Shown here: in pieces, positions 20,264 through 32,124 of the stretch
How positions within the stretch are numbered: the first letter of the stretch is position 1
Layout of the letters: every line of letters starts with the position of its first letter
Assembly: GCA_025526915.1 (NCBI GenBank)
Contig: JAHLKH010000085.1
Coordinates: 44,859-108,858 of the forward strand
Direction: 5' to 3'
Source of the DNA: Entophlyctis helioformis
Taxonomy: Eukaryota; Chytridiomycota; Chytridiomycetes; Chytridiales; Chytriomycetaceae
Length of the DNA stretch: 64,000 nt
Made by a program: the position numbers and the translations under genes
The notes under the pieces: model-generated
What the model was told of the DNA's origin: nothing
The model's input: only the letters and a program-made list of their open reading frames with translations
Database searches by the model: none

Positions 20264-21637
20264 TCACTTGCTTGACGCTTGCAGTTGCTGGCTGGTCGCT
20301 TGCAGTCGCTCGATGGTGGTCATATCGACTACTCTTCGTTTCGCCTCCGCGAGCAGAGCCTGTGCCCGGTCCAGTGTGAGGCTGCCAAGCAGAATATCGG
20401 TGACTTTGGCTGTTCTGGCGTGACGGAGTGTGTCGAGCCCAACCACGTATCCACGATACATCAAGAACTGCACCATCTCGGTACTGCCTATGAGAGCCAC
20501 TAACTCCATGGCTCTGCTTGATTCACGGCCGCCTTTCGAGTGCATGTACTTGACAACGTCCATGCGTCCACGGTAGATGGCGTAATCCAGAGTGTCGGAC
20601 GTGAGCTCCTCACCGCGGGTCTCGTGGAGCCACTGCACCACATGCAGATGGCCATGACCGGCCGCCCACTTCATCGCCGATGTTGTGCATCCTTCCGTGC
20701 GGTTGGCATGCAGCCACTTGACAACGTGCAGATGGCCATTGGAAGCCGCCTGATCCATCGCCGACGTCGTGCATGTCACTCCCAGATCAAACAAGTACTG
20801 CACAACATCAAGATGTCCGTTTCGCGCAGCAACATCCACTGCTCCGTGCCAGTACTCGCTTATCGCATCGTGCTTGGCCATCCAGCCTTTGAGTGTCTTG
20901 TACTTGTCGTTGATATACTTGAGCAGATCAAGGCATCCAAAGCAGATGGCCAAGCGAGCGAGTGCGATCGGATGCGTAAAGTCGATCAGATCGAACCATC
21001 CGTGCCGCATGGGAATGAGAGCCAGCCGAGTGTCGTTGCTGTAAGTGTTATCGATCGATAAGTCGTAGTTGTTGTTGTGTGCGTCATCTCTCGCATATGA
21101 GACCTCGGTGAACCGAGGAAAGCGCTTGCACAGACGGTCGTACATGGAGCGAGAGTGTGCGAGGAGCAGCCCATTGTCGGCAAACGGCAGAACGTCAGGC
21201 AGCAGAGCCAGATCGCCCTGCCAGTCCATCTTGAACGCATCGATCCACAGCGCTCGCTTGGTCGCTTCGTCGAGTGTGGCGGCATCGCCGAGCAGGCCAC
21301 ACAGGAAGCGAGTGAGTGGGCCGGCGTGCTTGAGGATCATGGCGTGGATCTCGGCGGGCTTGCCGTCCCAGTGGCTGCTGCCGTAGGCGAGGTCGCCAGT
21401 GGCTGGCGGCACCACATAGCGAGGCACACCTGGCTGTACGGTCGTTGCTGCTGGCTGTTCTGGCTCGACGGCTTGGCTGCTGCTCGCTCCAACGACCTGC
21501 TCGACTGTGCTCTGCAGCTGGCTCTGCGTATCGTGCAGATGCTCGTCGCTGGCTGCTGCTGCGTCTGCGTGGTCTGCTGCCTGTCGCTGCGTTGTCACCG
21601 TCACGGCCGTTTGCTCGCTTTGTCGCTGTGACGACAA
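20264..21637 (-). CDS. Ankyrin-repeat protein 2
   Basis: Close paralogue of ankyrin gene 1 (most of both proteins align without gaps after the N-terminus). It has the same N-terminal module (LWIDAFKMDWQGDLALLP, MRHGWFDLIDFTHPIALARL), followed by ankyrin-like units NGHLDVVQYLFDLGVTCTTS, NGHLHVVKWLHANRTEGCTT, HGHLHVVQWLHETRGEELTS and RGRMDVVKYMHSKGGRES, and the same KLQASSK ending. The frame extends upstream of 21637 without an ATG: coding-like sequence EAWLAWTLAANVAAQQASEQ lies at ~21680-21750, so the true start is probably in an upstream exon. Most variation between the two copies is in the repeats and in the segment AMELVALIGSTEMVQFLMYR. Confidence 0.75.
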   Translation of the reverse strand: MSSQRQSEQTAVTVTTQRQAADHADAAAASDEHLHDTQSQLQSTVEQVVGASSSQAVEPEQPAATTVQPGVPRYVVPPATGDLAYGSSHWDGKPAEIHAMILKHAGPLTRFLCGLLGDAATLDEATKRALWIDAFKMDWQGDLALLPDVLPFADNGLLLAHSRSMYDRLCKRFPRFTEVSYARDDAHNNNYDLSIDNTYSNDTRLALIPMRHGWFDLIDFTHPIALARLAICFGCLDLLKYINDKYKTLKGWMAKHDAISEYWHGAVDVAARNGHLDVVQYLFDLGVTCTTSAMDQAASNGHLHVVKWLHANRTEGCTTSAMKWAAGHGHLHVVQWLHETRGEELTSDTLDYAIYRGRMDVVKYMHSKGGRESSRAMELVALIGSTEMVQFLMYRGYVVGLDTLRHARTAKVTDILLGSLTLDRAQALLAEAKRRVVDMTTIERLQATSQQLQASSK

Positions 21638-21699
21638 GATCCACTCGGCGCGACCGCGTCCATCTGCAGCACTCTTGGCTCTGCTGCTCTGCTCGCTCG

Positions 21700-21965
21700 C
21701 TTGCTGTGCAGCGACATTGGCAGCAAGTGTCCAGGCAAGCCACGCCTCAGGGCATACGGCCTGGCTGTCACGCTCAAGTCAGCCAGCAAGTGCGACACGG
21801 CTGCCATCCACACTGTCTTCCAGATGCCACAAGACAGACAGCATCATACGAGACCCGGTCTTTGACCCGCGACGCTCGGAAGGTGCGCGGTTCCTGATGC
21901 TTGCACGAGTGGGCGGCATCTACACGGCTCTCCTTGACCCACCTGCTCAGCAACTGCTGGTCGGG
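21700..21965 (+). mobile_element. Second LINE-like 3' remnant
   Basis: Nearly the same as 15620-15825, including EGARFLMLARVGGIYTA, but it diverges after that point and lacks the CX2C...H...C tail. It again lies at the 5' side of an ankyrin gene. Confidence 0.45.
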
Positions 21966-22171
21966 CATCAATAGCGAGCACTTGGACGAACGCATCCTTG
22001 TCAGTGGCAGAGTGGCTGGCCAGGCGATCACAACCTTTCCCCACGCACCGACCTGCTCACAATGACGCAGCACAATCCAGAGCACAAGGGCCGTGGGACT
22101 CGCCCAACAGCGTCATCACCGACAGACTCTCCACGTTGTTGCCAAACACCACCACGCCAAGCCAACAGTCT
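21966..22171. other. Intergenic
   Basis: No gene, RNA or repeat is recognised between the LINE remnant and the next stop codon. Confidence 0.4.
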
Positions 22172-22399
22172 TTATTCAAAAAAGTCCATGGCGGGCTCGG
22201 CATCTGCATGTGCGCGGGCATCGTTCATGACACGGATGCCGATCGCCGAGATGCGTTCAAACATGGCAGACAGGTCTTCTCCGGCCGCACCGCCTCCGCC
22301 AACACCACTACCGACATGGGGCGGTGACGCATGCAGTCCCGCCCGTTGCGATGCTACAGAAAGCCGCGCATGGAGGTCGCGCAGTCCCGCTTCTGTGCT

Positions 22400-22433
<34 letters not shown>

Positions 22434-25400
22434 CCATCAGTGTGCCGAGTCTCGTCGATCCCCATATCGCTAAACGTTGGGCTTGTACGGCTGGATGCGG
22501 CGGCGGCAACGGCAGTGGCGGCAGCGGCACCGGGCCGGTAGTCATCACTCAGGTCACGCACAGACGATTGCATGCTTGACCGCACATCACCGCGTTGGAT
22601 AACCTCGTATGGGTCCGGTAAGACAGATGCACGCGATGACGACGAGAGCGGCGCGATGGATGCCGAGCCGGCGCTGTCTGCAGACAGCGGTACCGAGAGG
22701 GACTCGGAAGCCGACGCGTTTGGCGACAATGCCGAGACGGATGCTGACAACAACGATGATGATGATGATGACGACGACGACGACTGCCGCATTTGTATGA
22801 TCCGCGACGGGAGCGGGAGGAGGGATTGGGCAGGCGGACGGTCCAGCAACGGATGCGTGGGGGACTCGGACGCCACACTGCTGCTTCTACTTGCGCTTCT
22901 GCTACTGCGGTGTTGTGCGGGCGAGGCAGGCGACTGCTGGTGCTCGCCAGGCTGACCGGCATGGTGCGATACCCTTAACGACCCAATCGTCGTCTGTATG
23001 TCCTCAATCGTGGCGTCCATGTCAGCGCCTTGCCGGATCGTGCGATCCGCATCATGGCCGGGTCGAAGAGCTTGGCTCTCCTGCCGGCTCGAGTCAGATA
23101 CGGGGATGTCGTCTGCACGAGCGACTTCGTCGTACTCCTCGTCCGTGGCTGGGTCGGGAGGCTCAACACCCGTCTCGACGGACGCTGCAGAGCGGACAGA
23201 CGATGCCGAGCGTTGGCGGGGCAAGCTCGGCTGGACAGACGCCTGCGCAGCCACGTGCACACTCGCACTTGCGGCGATGGACTGCAGCGCGATCGAGGGC
23301 AGCGCAGGACCAGCGGTGGCATCCATCCTTGCGTGTGACACGGACACGTCCAGCAGCATGCGACGGCCAGCATCGCTATCCGCGCCACGAATAAACGCCG
23401 ACGTGTCGTCTGGTGCACAACAGTCAGCACCACGCCACACTTGCTTAGACAGCCACAGAACGGCGATCCCCCTACCTTGCGCAATCTCGGCCATGGACAC
23501 CTGTCCCGGCGACGACACCTGCCCAGACGACGTCGTGGGATCCGAGCCAGACGTATGGCTCTTGTCTCCCGACGCGCCATCCGCGGCTGCTGGGGCTGCT
23601 GGCGCTGTCGCGCGGGTAGCCGTCTGCCTCGACACGCCCGTGGCAGCAGCAGTAGACAGCACAAAGCCAGGCTCGAGCACAACAGGCGGGAGCCGGCCAT
23701 GCACCATGGCTTGGATCGCGCCACTCGTGAGCCTGCCTACCATCTCGCCCTCACTGCGCGCGTGTCAGCACGACATCCAGGCATCCAGACACCAGGACAT
23801 CGCACAGCCAGCACACAGCTGCCCACTTGCCTATAGAGGTGGGTGAGCACCTCGCCGTCCGAGATGTGCGTCGACAAGGTGCTCACGCCAAACGACGACG
23901 TCTCGGCCGAGACAAGGTCAAGCGGGGCACTCTGGTGCGCGATATCCACCACCTCGGATTCCGAGATATCCTGTGGCTGCATCGGCTGTGCCTCCCAACC
24001 GCCAGTCAGTTCCAGAACCAGCGAACACAGTGGAAACACGACACGACTCACCGGGTACACGGCGGATGTCGACGAATCGGTGCTGATGGTCGGTTCAAGC
24101 AGCTCGGAGCGAGAATAGGATTGATCAGAGGGCGATCCAGTCGTCGGGAGGGTGCCCACGATAGCCGCTGCCGTCGCCGGAAGCCGTTGTTGCGCCACAG
24201 TCGCTTCAAGTCTTGCCAGCCGCTCGCGCAGATCATCCGACTGCGTCTGTGGCTGCCGAGTGCCGTCACTGTCCACCACCACCTGCTGCTGCTGTTGTTG
24301 CAGCTGTTGTTGCTGATGGGCATCCTGCATCTTACGTGCACGCCGCAACGCTTCATCAGCAGCCAGTCGCGCAGCTTCGCGTACCTGTGCGTCCCGTTCG
24401 GCAGCCTCACGGACCCGTCGCTCCATCTCTTCCCTCTCGCGCATCGCCACTCGTGCACGTTCCTTCTCCTCCTTCTCCTCTTTATCCTTCTCCGCCGCTT
24501 CCGCCTCCGCTCTCGCTTTCGCGCGCTGCGCATCGTCGAGAATCTGCTGTCGCGCACGGTCAGCAGAATCGCGGGTAGCCGAGTCCGCCTCGCGCCGCAG
24601 CGCGCGGATCTCGTCAATCAGCGTCTGCCGCTCAGCGCGTGCCTCGTCGCGCAGCCGGCGGATCTCGGCCTCTTCCTGCGCACGGCGGGCCTGCTCGTCA
24701 GCCTCCATCTGCAGACGGCGTGCAGCGGCATCGGCTTCTTTGGCGCGCGCCTCGGCCTCGCGGGCTTCGAACATGGTTTGGTGGGCCACGAGTCGCACGT
24801 CGGATGCGAGCAGCGTTGGCAGGTGGTCGTCGAGCCATTCCTGTATCGCGTCATCTGGGATCTGCGGACGGTTCTGTGTGTCTTGGAGAGCCTGAGCTGG
24901 TGGTGGCGGCTGCGGCTGTTGCTGTGGAGGTTGCTCCGGCGGTCGGATATCCATCACCGACGGCTCGGTCGGTGCAATCGAAGGCGGCCGAACAAGCATA
25001 CGCAGCAGCACTTCGTTCTGTATCCATTCGGCTATCCGTCGCTCGAGTTCGTCCGACTCGCGTGCAGCGGACACCGACTCGGCTGCCTGTCGTTGGACCT
25101 GGAACTCGTCTCGCTGCGGCGGCCGGCGACTCGAGCGCAGGGGTCCCTCGTACCGTGGTTTCGAGACCTCGACCGCATGGATCCACGAGTCGCCCGACAG
25201 TTGCTGCTTCCCCGCCCCCCTTGCGGCGTCAGTCATGCCACCGTGCCAGCGTATCAGCCAGCCGCACTGCCACTTACACTGTCGTCTGGCGTGCTGTACT
25301 GCACGGACGCGTCACGGTCTGGACTCGCGTACTGAACACCCATCGCCTGTCGCACGAGTCCCACGTCAGTGCCTCTACACACACCTGCATCACCAGCCCA

Positions 25401-28400
25401 CGGGCTTACCTTGGACGCAGCAGCCGTTGCATGGCCAGCCGTCGCAGCATCCAAGACACTGTCCATCGCAACATCGCCCCAGCGGTCGCTTCGTGCAGGC
25501 ACCTGCTCGCGCGTATCCACAGCAACGCTCGCACTCGGATAGTGCCGACGATCGCGGCTGCCCGTCTCGCTATGCCCACTCATCTGCGTACCGATATCCA
25601 TCAGCACAGGCGACGTCTGCATCGCCTCATCAAACACGACTACCCCACGCAGCCCCGGGGAGTTAGTCCAGCAACACACACCATCACATGCCAGCCACAA
25701 ACCCCCCAACACACTGCCACTCACCGCGTTGTGGCGACGGGCGGTCGCTCTGGTACGACGGAACACTGGCATCGACAAACCGCTCGTGCCGCACAGGGGA
25801 CACTGACCGATCGCGTACACGCACGGGCGACGTAGCACGCTCCTCGTATCCCAGCCCACGGGTCGGACTACCACCGCCACCACCACCACCGCCACCGCCC
25901 ACCGCGCGGGGCTGAGGACATGGTCCAGTTTGCGGACAGTATGGTCAAGGAAACCGAGCGTAGGCGGGCGGATGCTCGTGCGCCGCAGAAACACGGGCGC
26001 GTTGGACAGCCGCACGTTGTAAAAGTTGGGCGGGCGGCTCGTTGGCGATGCCGGACGGTGCTGATACGCGTCAGATGCGTCGGGTTGTGCCATGGATACG
26101 CTCGTAGGCGGATACAGGCTCGTGTAATGGTGTGTATAGTGTTGTGGCGACCGTGACGATTGCGGTGGCGGCGGCCATGCTTGTGATGGAGATGGGTACG
26201 TGTACGGGTATGGCGACTCTTGTTGTTGTTGCTGCTGCTGCTGTTGGGCAGCATCGGATGTGGCATGGGCTGCGGCGCAAACATCGCGGACTGGGCTCGA
26301 CAGTCCAATCGGTGGGTTCGACGGCTGCTTCTTGGCTGGCGGCTTGGAACGCGTCTTGGCAGGGGATTCTGCTGCGACGGCGGTGGCTTGGGCGGCATAA
26401 ACTTTGGCTGCCGTTGCTGTTTGGGCGGATTGGCTGCTGCTGCTGCCGCTGCTGGCTCTTGCTGCGATGCTCTCGTGTCTGCCGGGCCCGCCGGCCGTCA
26501 CTCTCTTCATGGGCGATGTCCGTCCAGCAGGAGCAGCCACCTTGTCGGCATCATCAGAGGCGCCAGTCGGTTTGGGAGGAACAAGCTGGTCGCCCGCCCG
26601 AGAACCGTGCGTGTAATGGCAGGCTTTCGACGCACGCCCGTGACGGGGAACGCAGGCATGGGCGTCGGCAGCGTCACCTTGGGTGCGACATACCCAGTAT
26701 GCTCGTCAAATCGTCGCTCAAAGGCCGTCTGCAGGATCTTTCGATCCACACGTGCCTTGATGCGCGACTCGTCCAGAACATCCGAGAGGCGGTCGTCGTC
26801 CTGACCATCCGGCATCCACCGGGGCCGAAGCAGGTCATCTGCCACTGTGCTCAGCCCAAGTCAGTCAGTCCAGTCAGTCCGTCAGTCCGCCAGTCAAGCA
26901 AACGATCCAAACGCACAGTCAACACTGAACGGCTGGACACCGCCAGCAAGCTCGGACAGAAGCTCGTCCTTGCGTCGTCGGAGCTCCCCATCTCGTCATT
27001 CAGCCGCCTGTAGTCGTAGCGAGGCACATCGGGGCCAGCCTGCGCGGGACCGGGATGCGCACCAGACCCACCGATTCTCGGCCCCAGCAGCGTGTCGAGC
27101 GGCGACCACTCGAGCCGTTTGCGGATATCCTCGAGCCCGTCTTCAGCAACGCGCACGCGCTCGAGCACGCGGTCGCGCACGCGCGTCTCTTCGGCAGGGC
27201 TGGTCCTGGCTGGCGGGTGTCCTGCACCGCGTCGAGGAACACACGGACGGCCGACTTGACTTGCGCAAAATCCGCGTGGATGGCGTCGAGCTGGGCCTGC
27301 AGGTCTGGCGAGATGGTGCTCTGCAGTGTCGATGGGTCTGCCCGCTGTGGGTCTGCCGATCCCGTCTGGTGCGGCGGCTGGGGGTTCTCTTGGTCGCAGC
27401 CTGACACGTCGCGCAAGGGCGGCGTACTGCCAGCCGACGACTCGGCCGACACGGCCGGCGACACGATCCGTATCTTTGTGCGAGCCCTCAGCCGTTTTCT
27501 GCTGCTCTTGCTGCCGCTTGAGCTGCCTCTGTCTATCTGCTGCTGCTGCTGTTGCTGCTGGTCAAGCTGGCGTTCCTGGGCACGATGAACGGCGTCGGCC
27601 GTCTCGACCATTTCAGCCACCTCGTTGGCATAAAATGTCTGGATGCGTTTGATCTGGGAGATCTGCCAGTTGGCTTGCGCTCGTGGAGTGAATTGAGATG
27701 GTCAATCTGCCTGGCTGCCTGCGACTGGATGGATTTGCTTTGCTGCTCAAGAGCTCCTGCTGCTGCTGCACAATACGGAGGTTGATGGCGTGCATGCGTG
27801 CTTGCAGCCGTTCCAGCGACACCATTTGCTGCTCTGCCTCGTCTAGATGGCTGCTCTTGTGCTCTGGAAAGGCTGGCTGGCTGGCTGCTGTGCTTGACGC
27901 GCTGGCTCCGAGGGTATGCTTTTCTTGTGCTTTTTCGGCTTGCTGTTGCCAGCCTGCTGCGCATCTCGCCAGGAGCAGTGGCTTTGCGTTGGTTGAGATG
28001 CGAGGTAGACTCAGAGTCTGTGTGTGGGTCTGGTGTGTGGTCAGGATCTGGTGCAGGCAAACGGGTTGGACACGAGGGCGACCGGCTGCATCGGAGTGGG
28101 CAGCTGCACCGACGGCATATCCAGAGCAGGCGGCAGGTGGATGACGGGCTGCGTCGAATGCCCGGTGGTGCAGGTGGTGCAGCCGTGGGCATCGCATGCA
28201 AAGGCGAGGCTGGCCCCGTTGAAGCGGCCACGGACGACGCGGCCGCGATGGACGCAGCCGACGAGGTGTCGTCGGCATCGGCGAATCCGGCAGACGCGGT
28301 GGTGGCTTGGCGGAAGCGGGCGAGCGTGGCCTGCAGGAGCCCCGTCTGAGGGCCTGTTGCTGTGCCTGCGGTGCCTGCGGTGCCTGTTGCTGGATCTGTT

Positions 28401-28834
28401 GTTGAATGGCAGGAGTGGCTGCACCAGAGCACCACCAGATGCAGATGCAGATGCAGATGCAGACGGCTGCAGTACGCGGGACGGAGTTGGAGCGGCCAGC
28501 TGCCAGCGTCTCTGTCCGGGCCAGCAGCGACCACTGGAGCAGCAGCAGGCGTGGCAGGCGTGGCAGGCTGAGCATGCTGCTGCGACGGCAGCCGCGAGTG
28601 CGCACGGCGAGAGGCGGCACGCACGAGCAGCTCGGTGGCCGCATGCAGGCTGCGTTCCAGCGACTCGGCAAGCGGCGCAGCGTCTGTCCTCGCACGGCTC
28701 TTGTCTTGCTGCTGCTGCTGCTGCTGTTGAATGTGCGACTGCGACTGAGCCTGCGTGAGCGCCGTGCCAGCGACAGTCAGGCCAGCGCCGTGTGCCAGCG
28801 GCCGCTGCGAGTGGGCTTGCGGTGCTCGCGGCAT
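22172..28834 (-). CDS. Large coiled-coil, low-complexity protein (possibly TALPID3-like)
   Basis: A long gene on the minus strand, from ATG at 28834 to TAA at 22172. Visible parts in order: Gln/Ala-rich start (MPRAPQAHSQRP); helical SLERLQARMHAINLRIVQQQ (~27790); QLDAIHADFAQVKSAVRVFL (~27240); RVAEDGLEDIRKRLEWSPL (~27110); RIKARVDRKILQTAFERRFD (~26720); DEAMQTSPVLMDIGTQMSGH (~25590); ELERRIAEWIQNEVLLRMLV (~25010); a strong coiled coil rich in Ala/Glu/Arg (~24350-24760); GVSTLSTHISDGEVLTHLYR (~23840); and an acidic, Ser-rich C-terminus ending EPAMDFFE. The protein crosses frames several times (e.g. near 28450, 27690, 27180), by introns or single-base errors. Coiled coil, repeated QT/DIG motifs and an S-D-G-E-V motif loosely recall the ciliary protein TALPID3 (KIAA0586), plausible in a zoosporic fungus, but this is a weak guess. 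Confidence 0.45.
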
Positions 28835-28883
28835 GATCTTGGTGCAGGCAAGGCGGACAAGCGGACGCGACAGGCTGCACGAT

Positions 28884-30371
28884 TCATTCCAACACACACA
28901 GACACAGACAGACAAGCACGAAGACTCTTGCCACACCGCACGCTGCAGACCCAGGATCGTCGCCACGGCCCAGCAACATGGTGGTCAGCTCGATCGACGG
29001 CCAGCCAGGCAGTCGATCGACGGCAGACGGTGGGCGAGCCGGGCATGCCAACACAACGTGCTCGTCGTCAAACTCGTCCACAACGTCGTCGTCAAACACC
29101 GCCGTCCCTGCGCAGTTGCCGCATTGCTATCGTTGGCGCAGACGTGGCAGAGCGCCGGCCAGCCGGCTGGACAAGTGCGCGACAAGCACATCGGTCGTCG
29201 GCGTGTCGTTGCTGTCAAGGCCGAGGCCGATGCGTTGGCCATGAGCGCATCCATGTCGATGCCAAGAACATTGCACACGCTGTCCACAGCCTGCGGATCG
29301 TGCCTGCAGCAGACGGTCAGGTAGCCAGACGGTCAGGTCATGTCAGCCAGCGGCGTCTCTCCCAAGACCGGGCTGCGTGCACAAAACAAAAGCGCACGAC
29401 TCGACTCACCGCAGCAGGTCAATGGCCACACGGTATGCCGTCTGGCGAGAATGGAGCTGGATCGTGCGCCGCAAGAACCATGCCACGTCGAGCCCGTGCA
29501 GCGCGCGTGCCGTTGCTGCCGCACGGTCAAACTCGCCCATCTCGATGAGCGCATCAATCGCCTGGCGAATGCAACGCATCCACACACACACACGTCGCCG
29601 ATTGAGCCACAGCATCCCTTGGTTGGCAAGCAAAGCGTGTGGCAGACGCACCTTGTCAAAGGCATGTGCCTCGCTGTAAATGTACACAGCAATGCGCAGA
29701 AACTGGCCGCCGTTGGCACGGAACGCATCGCCCAGCGGCTCGATCATGGGCACCAGCTGGGCCTGGAACGCGTCCCAGAACAGGGCCATGTCCGACATGC
29801 CCGTGACGTTGCAGCAGTCGGCCAGCTTGACAGCCTCAAACTCGGTGAGATGCGCGCGGCGTGCAATGAGCAGCCGCAGGTAAAATGAGATGAGGAGCCG
29901 GGTCGCAACGGCGTCTGGCGGCGCATGGCCCGCTTGGACGAGTCGTCTGTTTTGCAGACGTAGAGGTGCCAGAGACATGCCGGGTCGCGCAGGAAACTCG
30001 TGGCAGGCATGAGGGAGATGATGCCGGCGGCCTTTTTCCAGTCGCCGGCAGCCATGTGGGCCGTGAATGCGCCAAACGAGCGACGCTCAATGGTGCGGGA
30101 TCGGATGCGGCTTGCAATCTGCTGGATGAGAAGCTGTGCAACGAGCTGCGTGTCGTTTGGGTCGAGCGGCTGCAGCCTTGATGGGTGGATGACCAGAACG
30201 TCTTGCATGGGCGACGGCGTCGCGTCGACGGGCGACTCGGCCACATCACTCCAGTTGTCATCGTCGTCGTCATCGTCATCGTTGCCACTCTCGTCCGTCG
30301 ATGCTCGCGACCGCCGGAAGGGTCGTCAGAGTCCACGGCGGCGATCTGCAGCACGTCGTTCCAGTCGCAGC
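28884..30371 (-). CDS. Unidentified helical protein
   Basis: Coding sequence follows directly after the F-box gene on the same strand. Readable segments: LIQFASRLSCDWNDVLQIAA (~30340-30400), an Asp run then NWSDVAESPVDATPSPMQDV (~30200-30270), LVAQLLIQQIASRIRSRTIE (~30090-30150), HMAAGDWKKAAGIISLMPAT (~30000-30060), AHLTEFEAVKLADCCNVTGM (~29800-29860), GEFDRAAATARALHGLDVAW (~29490-29550), AVDSVCNVLGIDMDALMANA (~29240-29300), and a C-terminus with CGNCAG and an acidic DDDVVDEFDDE (~29050-29110). The frame breaks near 30275 and 29930. An in-frame TAG at ~29128 may be the end of an intron. The helical-repeat look suggests a scaffold, but no family was recognised. It could also be the 3' part of the F-box gene. 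Confidence 0.4.
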
Positions 30372-31990
30372 TCAGACGACTGGCAAACTGGATGAGGTCT
30401 GCAGGAGAGCAGGATGATCGCCCAGAGCGCCATAAGGCAGGCCATGGCAGGCTACTTGCTCGAGCACCGTGTAGTAGAGGTTGTCTGTGGGCTGGGTGCC
30501 ACATCGGCCATGCAGGTGAATGCGCAGGTAGCGGCCCACGACCAGGCTGGGCGACAGCTGGAACGTCTGCGTCTCTGTCAGCGTGCATTCAAGTCAGCCA
30601 TGGACAGCCGCGGTCGAGCGGTCCAACGTGCAAGGAGGAGTGCCGCTCACTGTTGATGTTGCGGATGGGATACAGCGGCGACACAAAGTGCATCGCGTCT
30701 GGGGTCGGAGCAAAGCCGACGGAAAAGGACACGCAGAGCGGGGCAAAAGTGGGCGAGCCACGCTGGAAGACGGCCTTGAAGGGCTTGAGCGACACGGCGG
30801 AGATGACGGACGGCTGGAGCAGCTCGTAGGTGAGGGACTCTGAGGAGAGCGGGTCAGGGTTGCCCTTTGAGGACCAGAAGGATTCGGTGGAGTCGTCGAG
30901 GGTCTGGCTGATGCCCTGGGTCGGGAAGTCTTCGGAGGAAGCTGTAGCGCAGCGCGTCAGGTCAGGTCAGGTCAGGTCAGATTGGCGCGGTCAAGCGGTT
31001 CAGATGCAGGCATAGACGCAGAAGCAGACGCGTGAGCAAGAAGGCGTACCCGAGACGCCACGGCGGATGAGCGACATGGGGTCAGCCAAGCAGTCGAGCG
31101 AGACGGCCACGAGGTCGCGGAAGACGGCCTTTGGCGAGTGCACCAGGTCGGCCAAGGCGACTCTGCGGGGCGAGGGCAGGTTGTGGTGGGGAGGGTCGCT
31201 CCACTGGGAACGATCGAGATGGTCAGCCCGAGGGTCATGGAGAGGGTCATAGGATGAACGGTCGACAGACTTGCCAGGGATGGATCGAGGCCAGTGGGAA
31301 GGGCGGGATCCGTGGCGAGGGGCGGCCTGGCAGCCGGGACAAGGACAGTGCGAGCAGGGCACAGCCGCGGGATGTGGTGGGGCAGCGGAGTGTGTGAGGT
31401 GTCTGAGGGTCAGCGAGCGACGCACGCAGGCGGGCAGCGACAGCCAGACGCGCCGGGACGAAGCCATGGCAGGGCCAAGCGAGCCAGGACGAGGGATGGG
31501 AGGGCAGATGGGAGGGATCCAAGGCAGATGGGTGGGCACCAGCGAGGGCACAAAGAGCAGCATCTTCCAGGCGGCGTGCGAGTCGAGGCTGCCGAGAGGG
31601 CGCGGGTGGACCGAGGGTCAGCGGGTGGATCGACGGATGGACTGCAGAGTGATTGAGAGACCGACCAACAGAGCGACCAACAGAGCGACAGACCAACAGA
31701 CTCACATGGCGTGCCACTGGCGGCACACGCGGGCCAGCGGCGCCAGGGGCCCGAGCGGGGCATGAGCGTAAGGAGAGTCTGCGAGAGGAGCCGTCGAAGG
31801 AGAAGAAGAAGACACCGAAGAAGACACCGGCAGACACCGCAGACACCTCGGCGGCATGGCGCAGCACCAGCAGGCACACCTCGACGGGGAACACGCGCAG
31901 CGGGTCGGTCTCTCGTGAGCGGCGAGTGTGTGTGTCTGGTGTCTGTGGCTGAGAGAGTGTCTGGTGTCTGTGCAGAGAGAGTGGCAGTGC
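30372..31990 (-). CDS. F-box protein resembling Arabidopsis At4g00755
   Basis: F-box proteins recruit substrates to SCF ubiquitin ligases. The F-box is split by an intron: DPLRVFPVEVCLLVLRHA (~31852-31916) and APLGPLAPLARVCRQWHAM (~31708-31770). SLDSHAAWKMLLFVPSLVP (~31545-31600) follows. The C-terminal half is a galactose-binding-like fold as in the At4g00755 group: YELLQPSVISAVSLKPFKAV, FQRGSPTFAPLCVSFSVGFA, FVSPLYPIRNIN (~30650-30850), then VVGRYLRIHLHGRCGTQPTD and NLYYTVLEQ (~30450-30540). It ends at TGA 30372-30374. The start is not resolved: the F-box frame has no ATG close upstream. It is divergent from the P450 gene at 32125. Confidence 0.6.
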
Positions 31991-32124
31991 CGTGCTGGCT
32001 GTCTGATAGCTGCCTGCATAGCTGCCTGCATGTGTGCCTCCATGTGCGAGTCTGAACGAGATCTGTGGCAACTCTCGTCGCGTCGGTCTTCTATCTCTCT
32101 TCTCTCTGCTCTGCCCCACCCGCC

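Noticed and set aside
22400..22440. Tandem ATC repeats (and similar runs at 2880-2960) as CRISPR or satellite
   Set aside because: They are in-frame Asp/Ser-type codon runs inside protein genes; there are no spacers.
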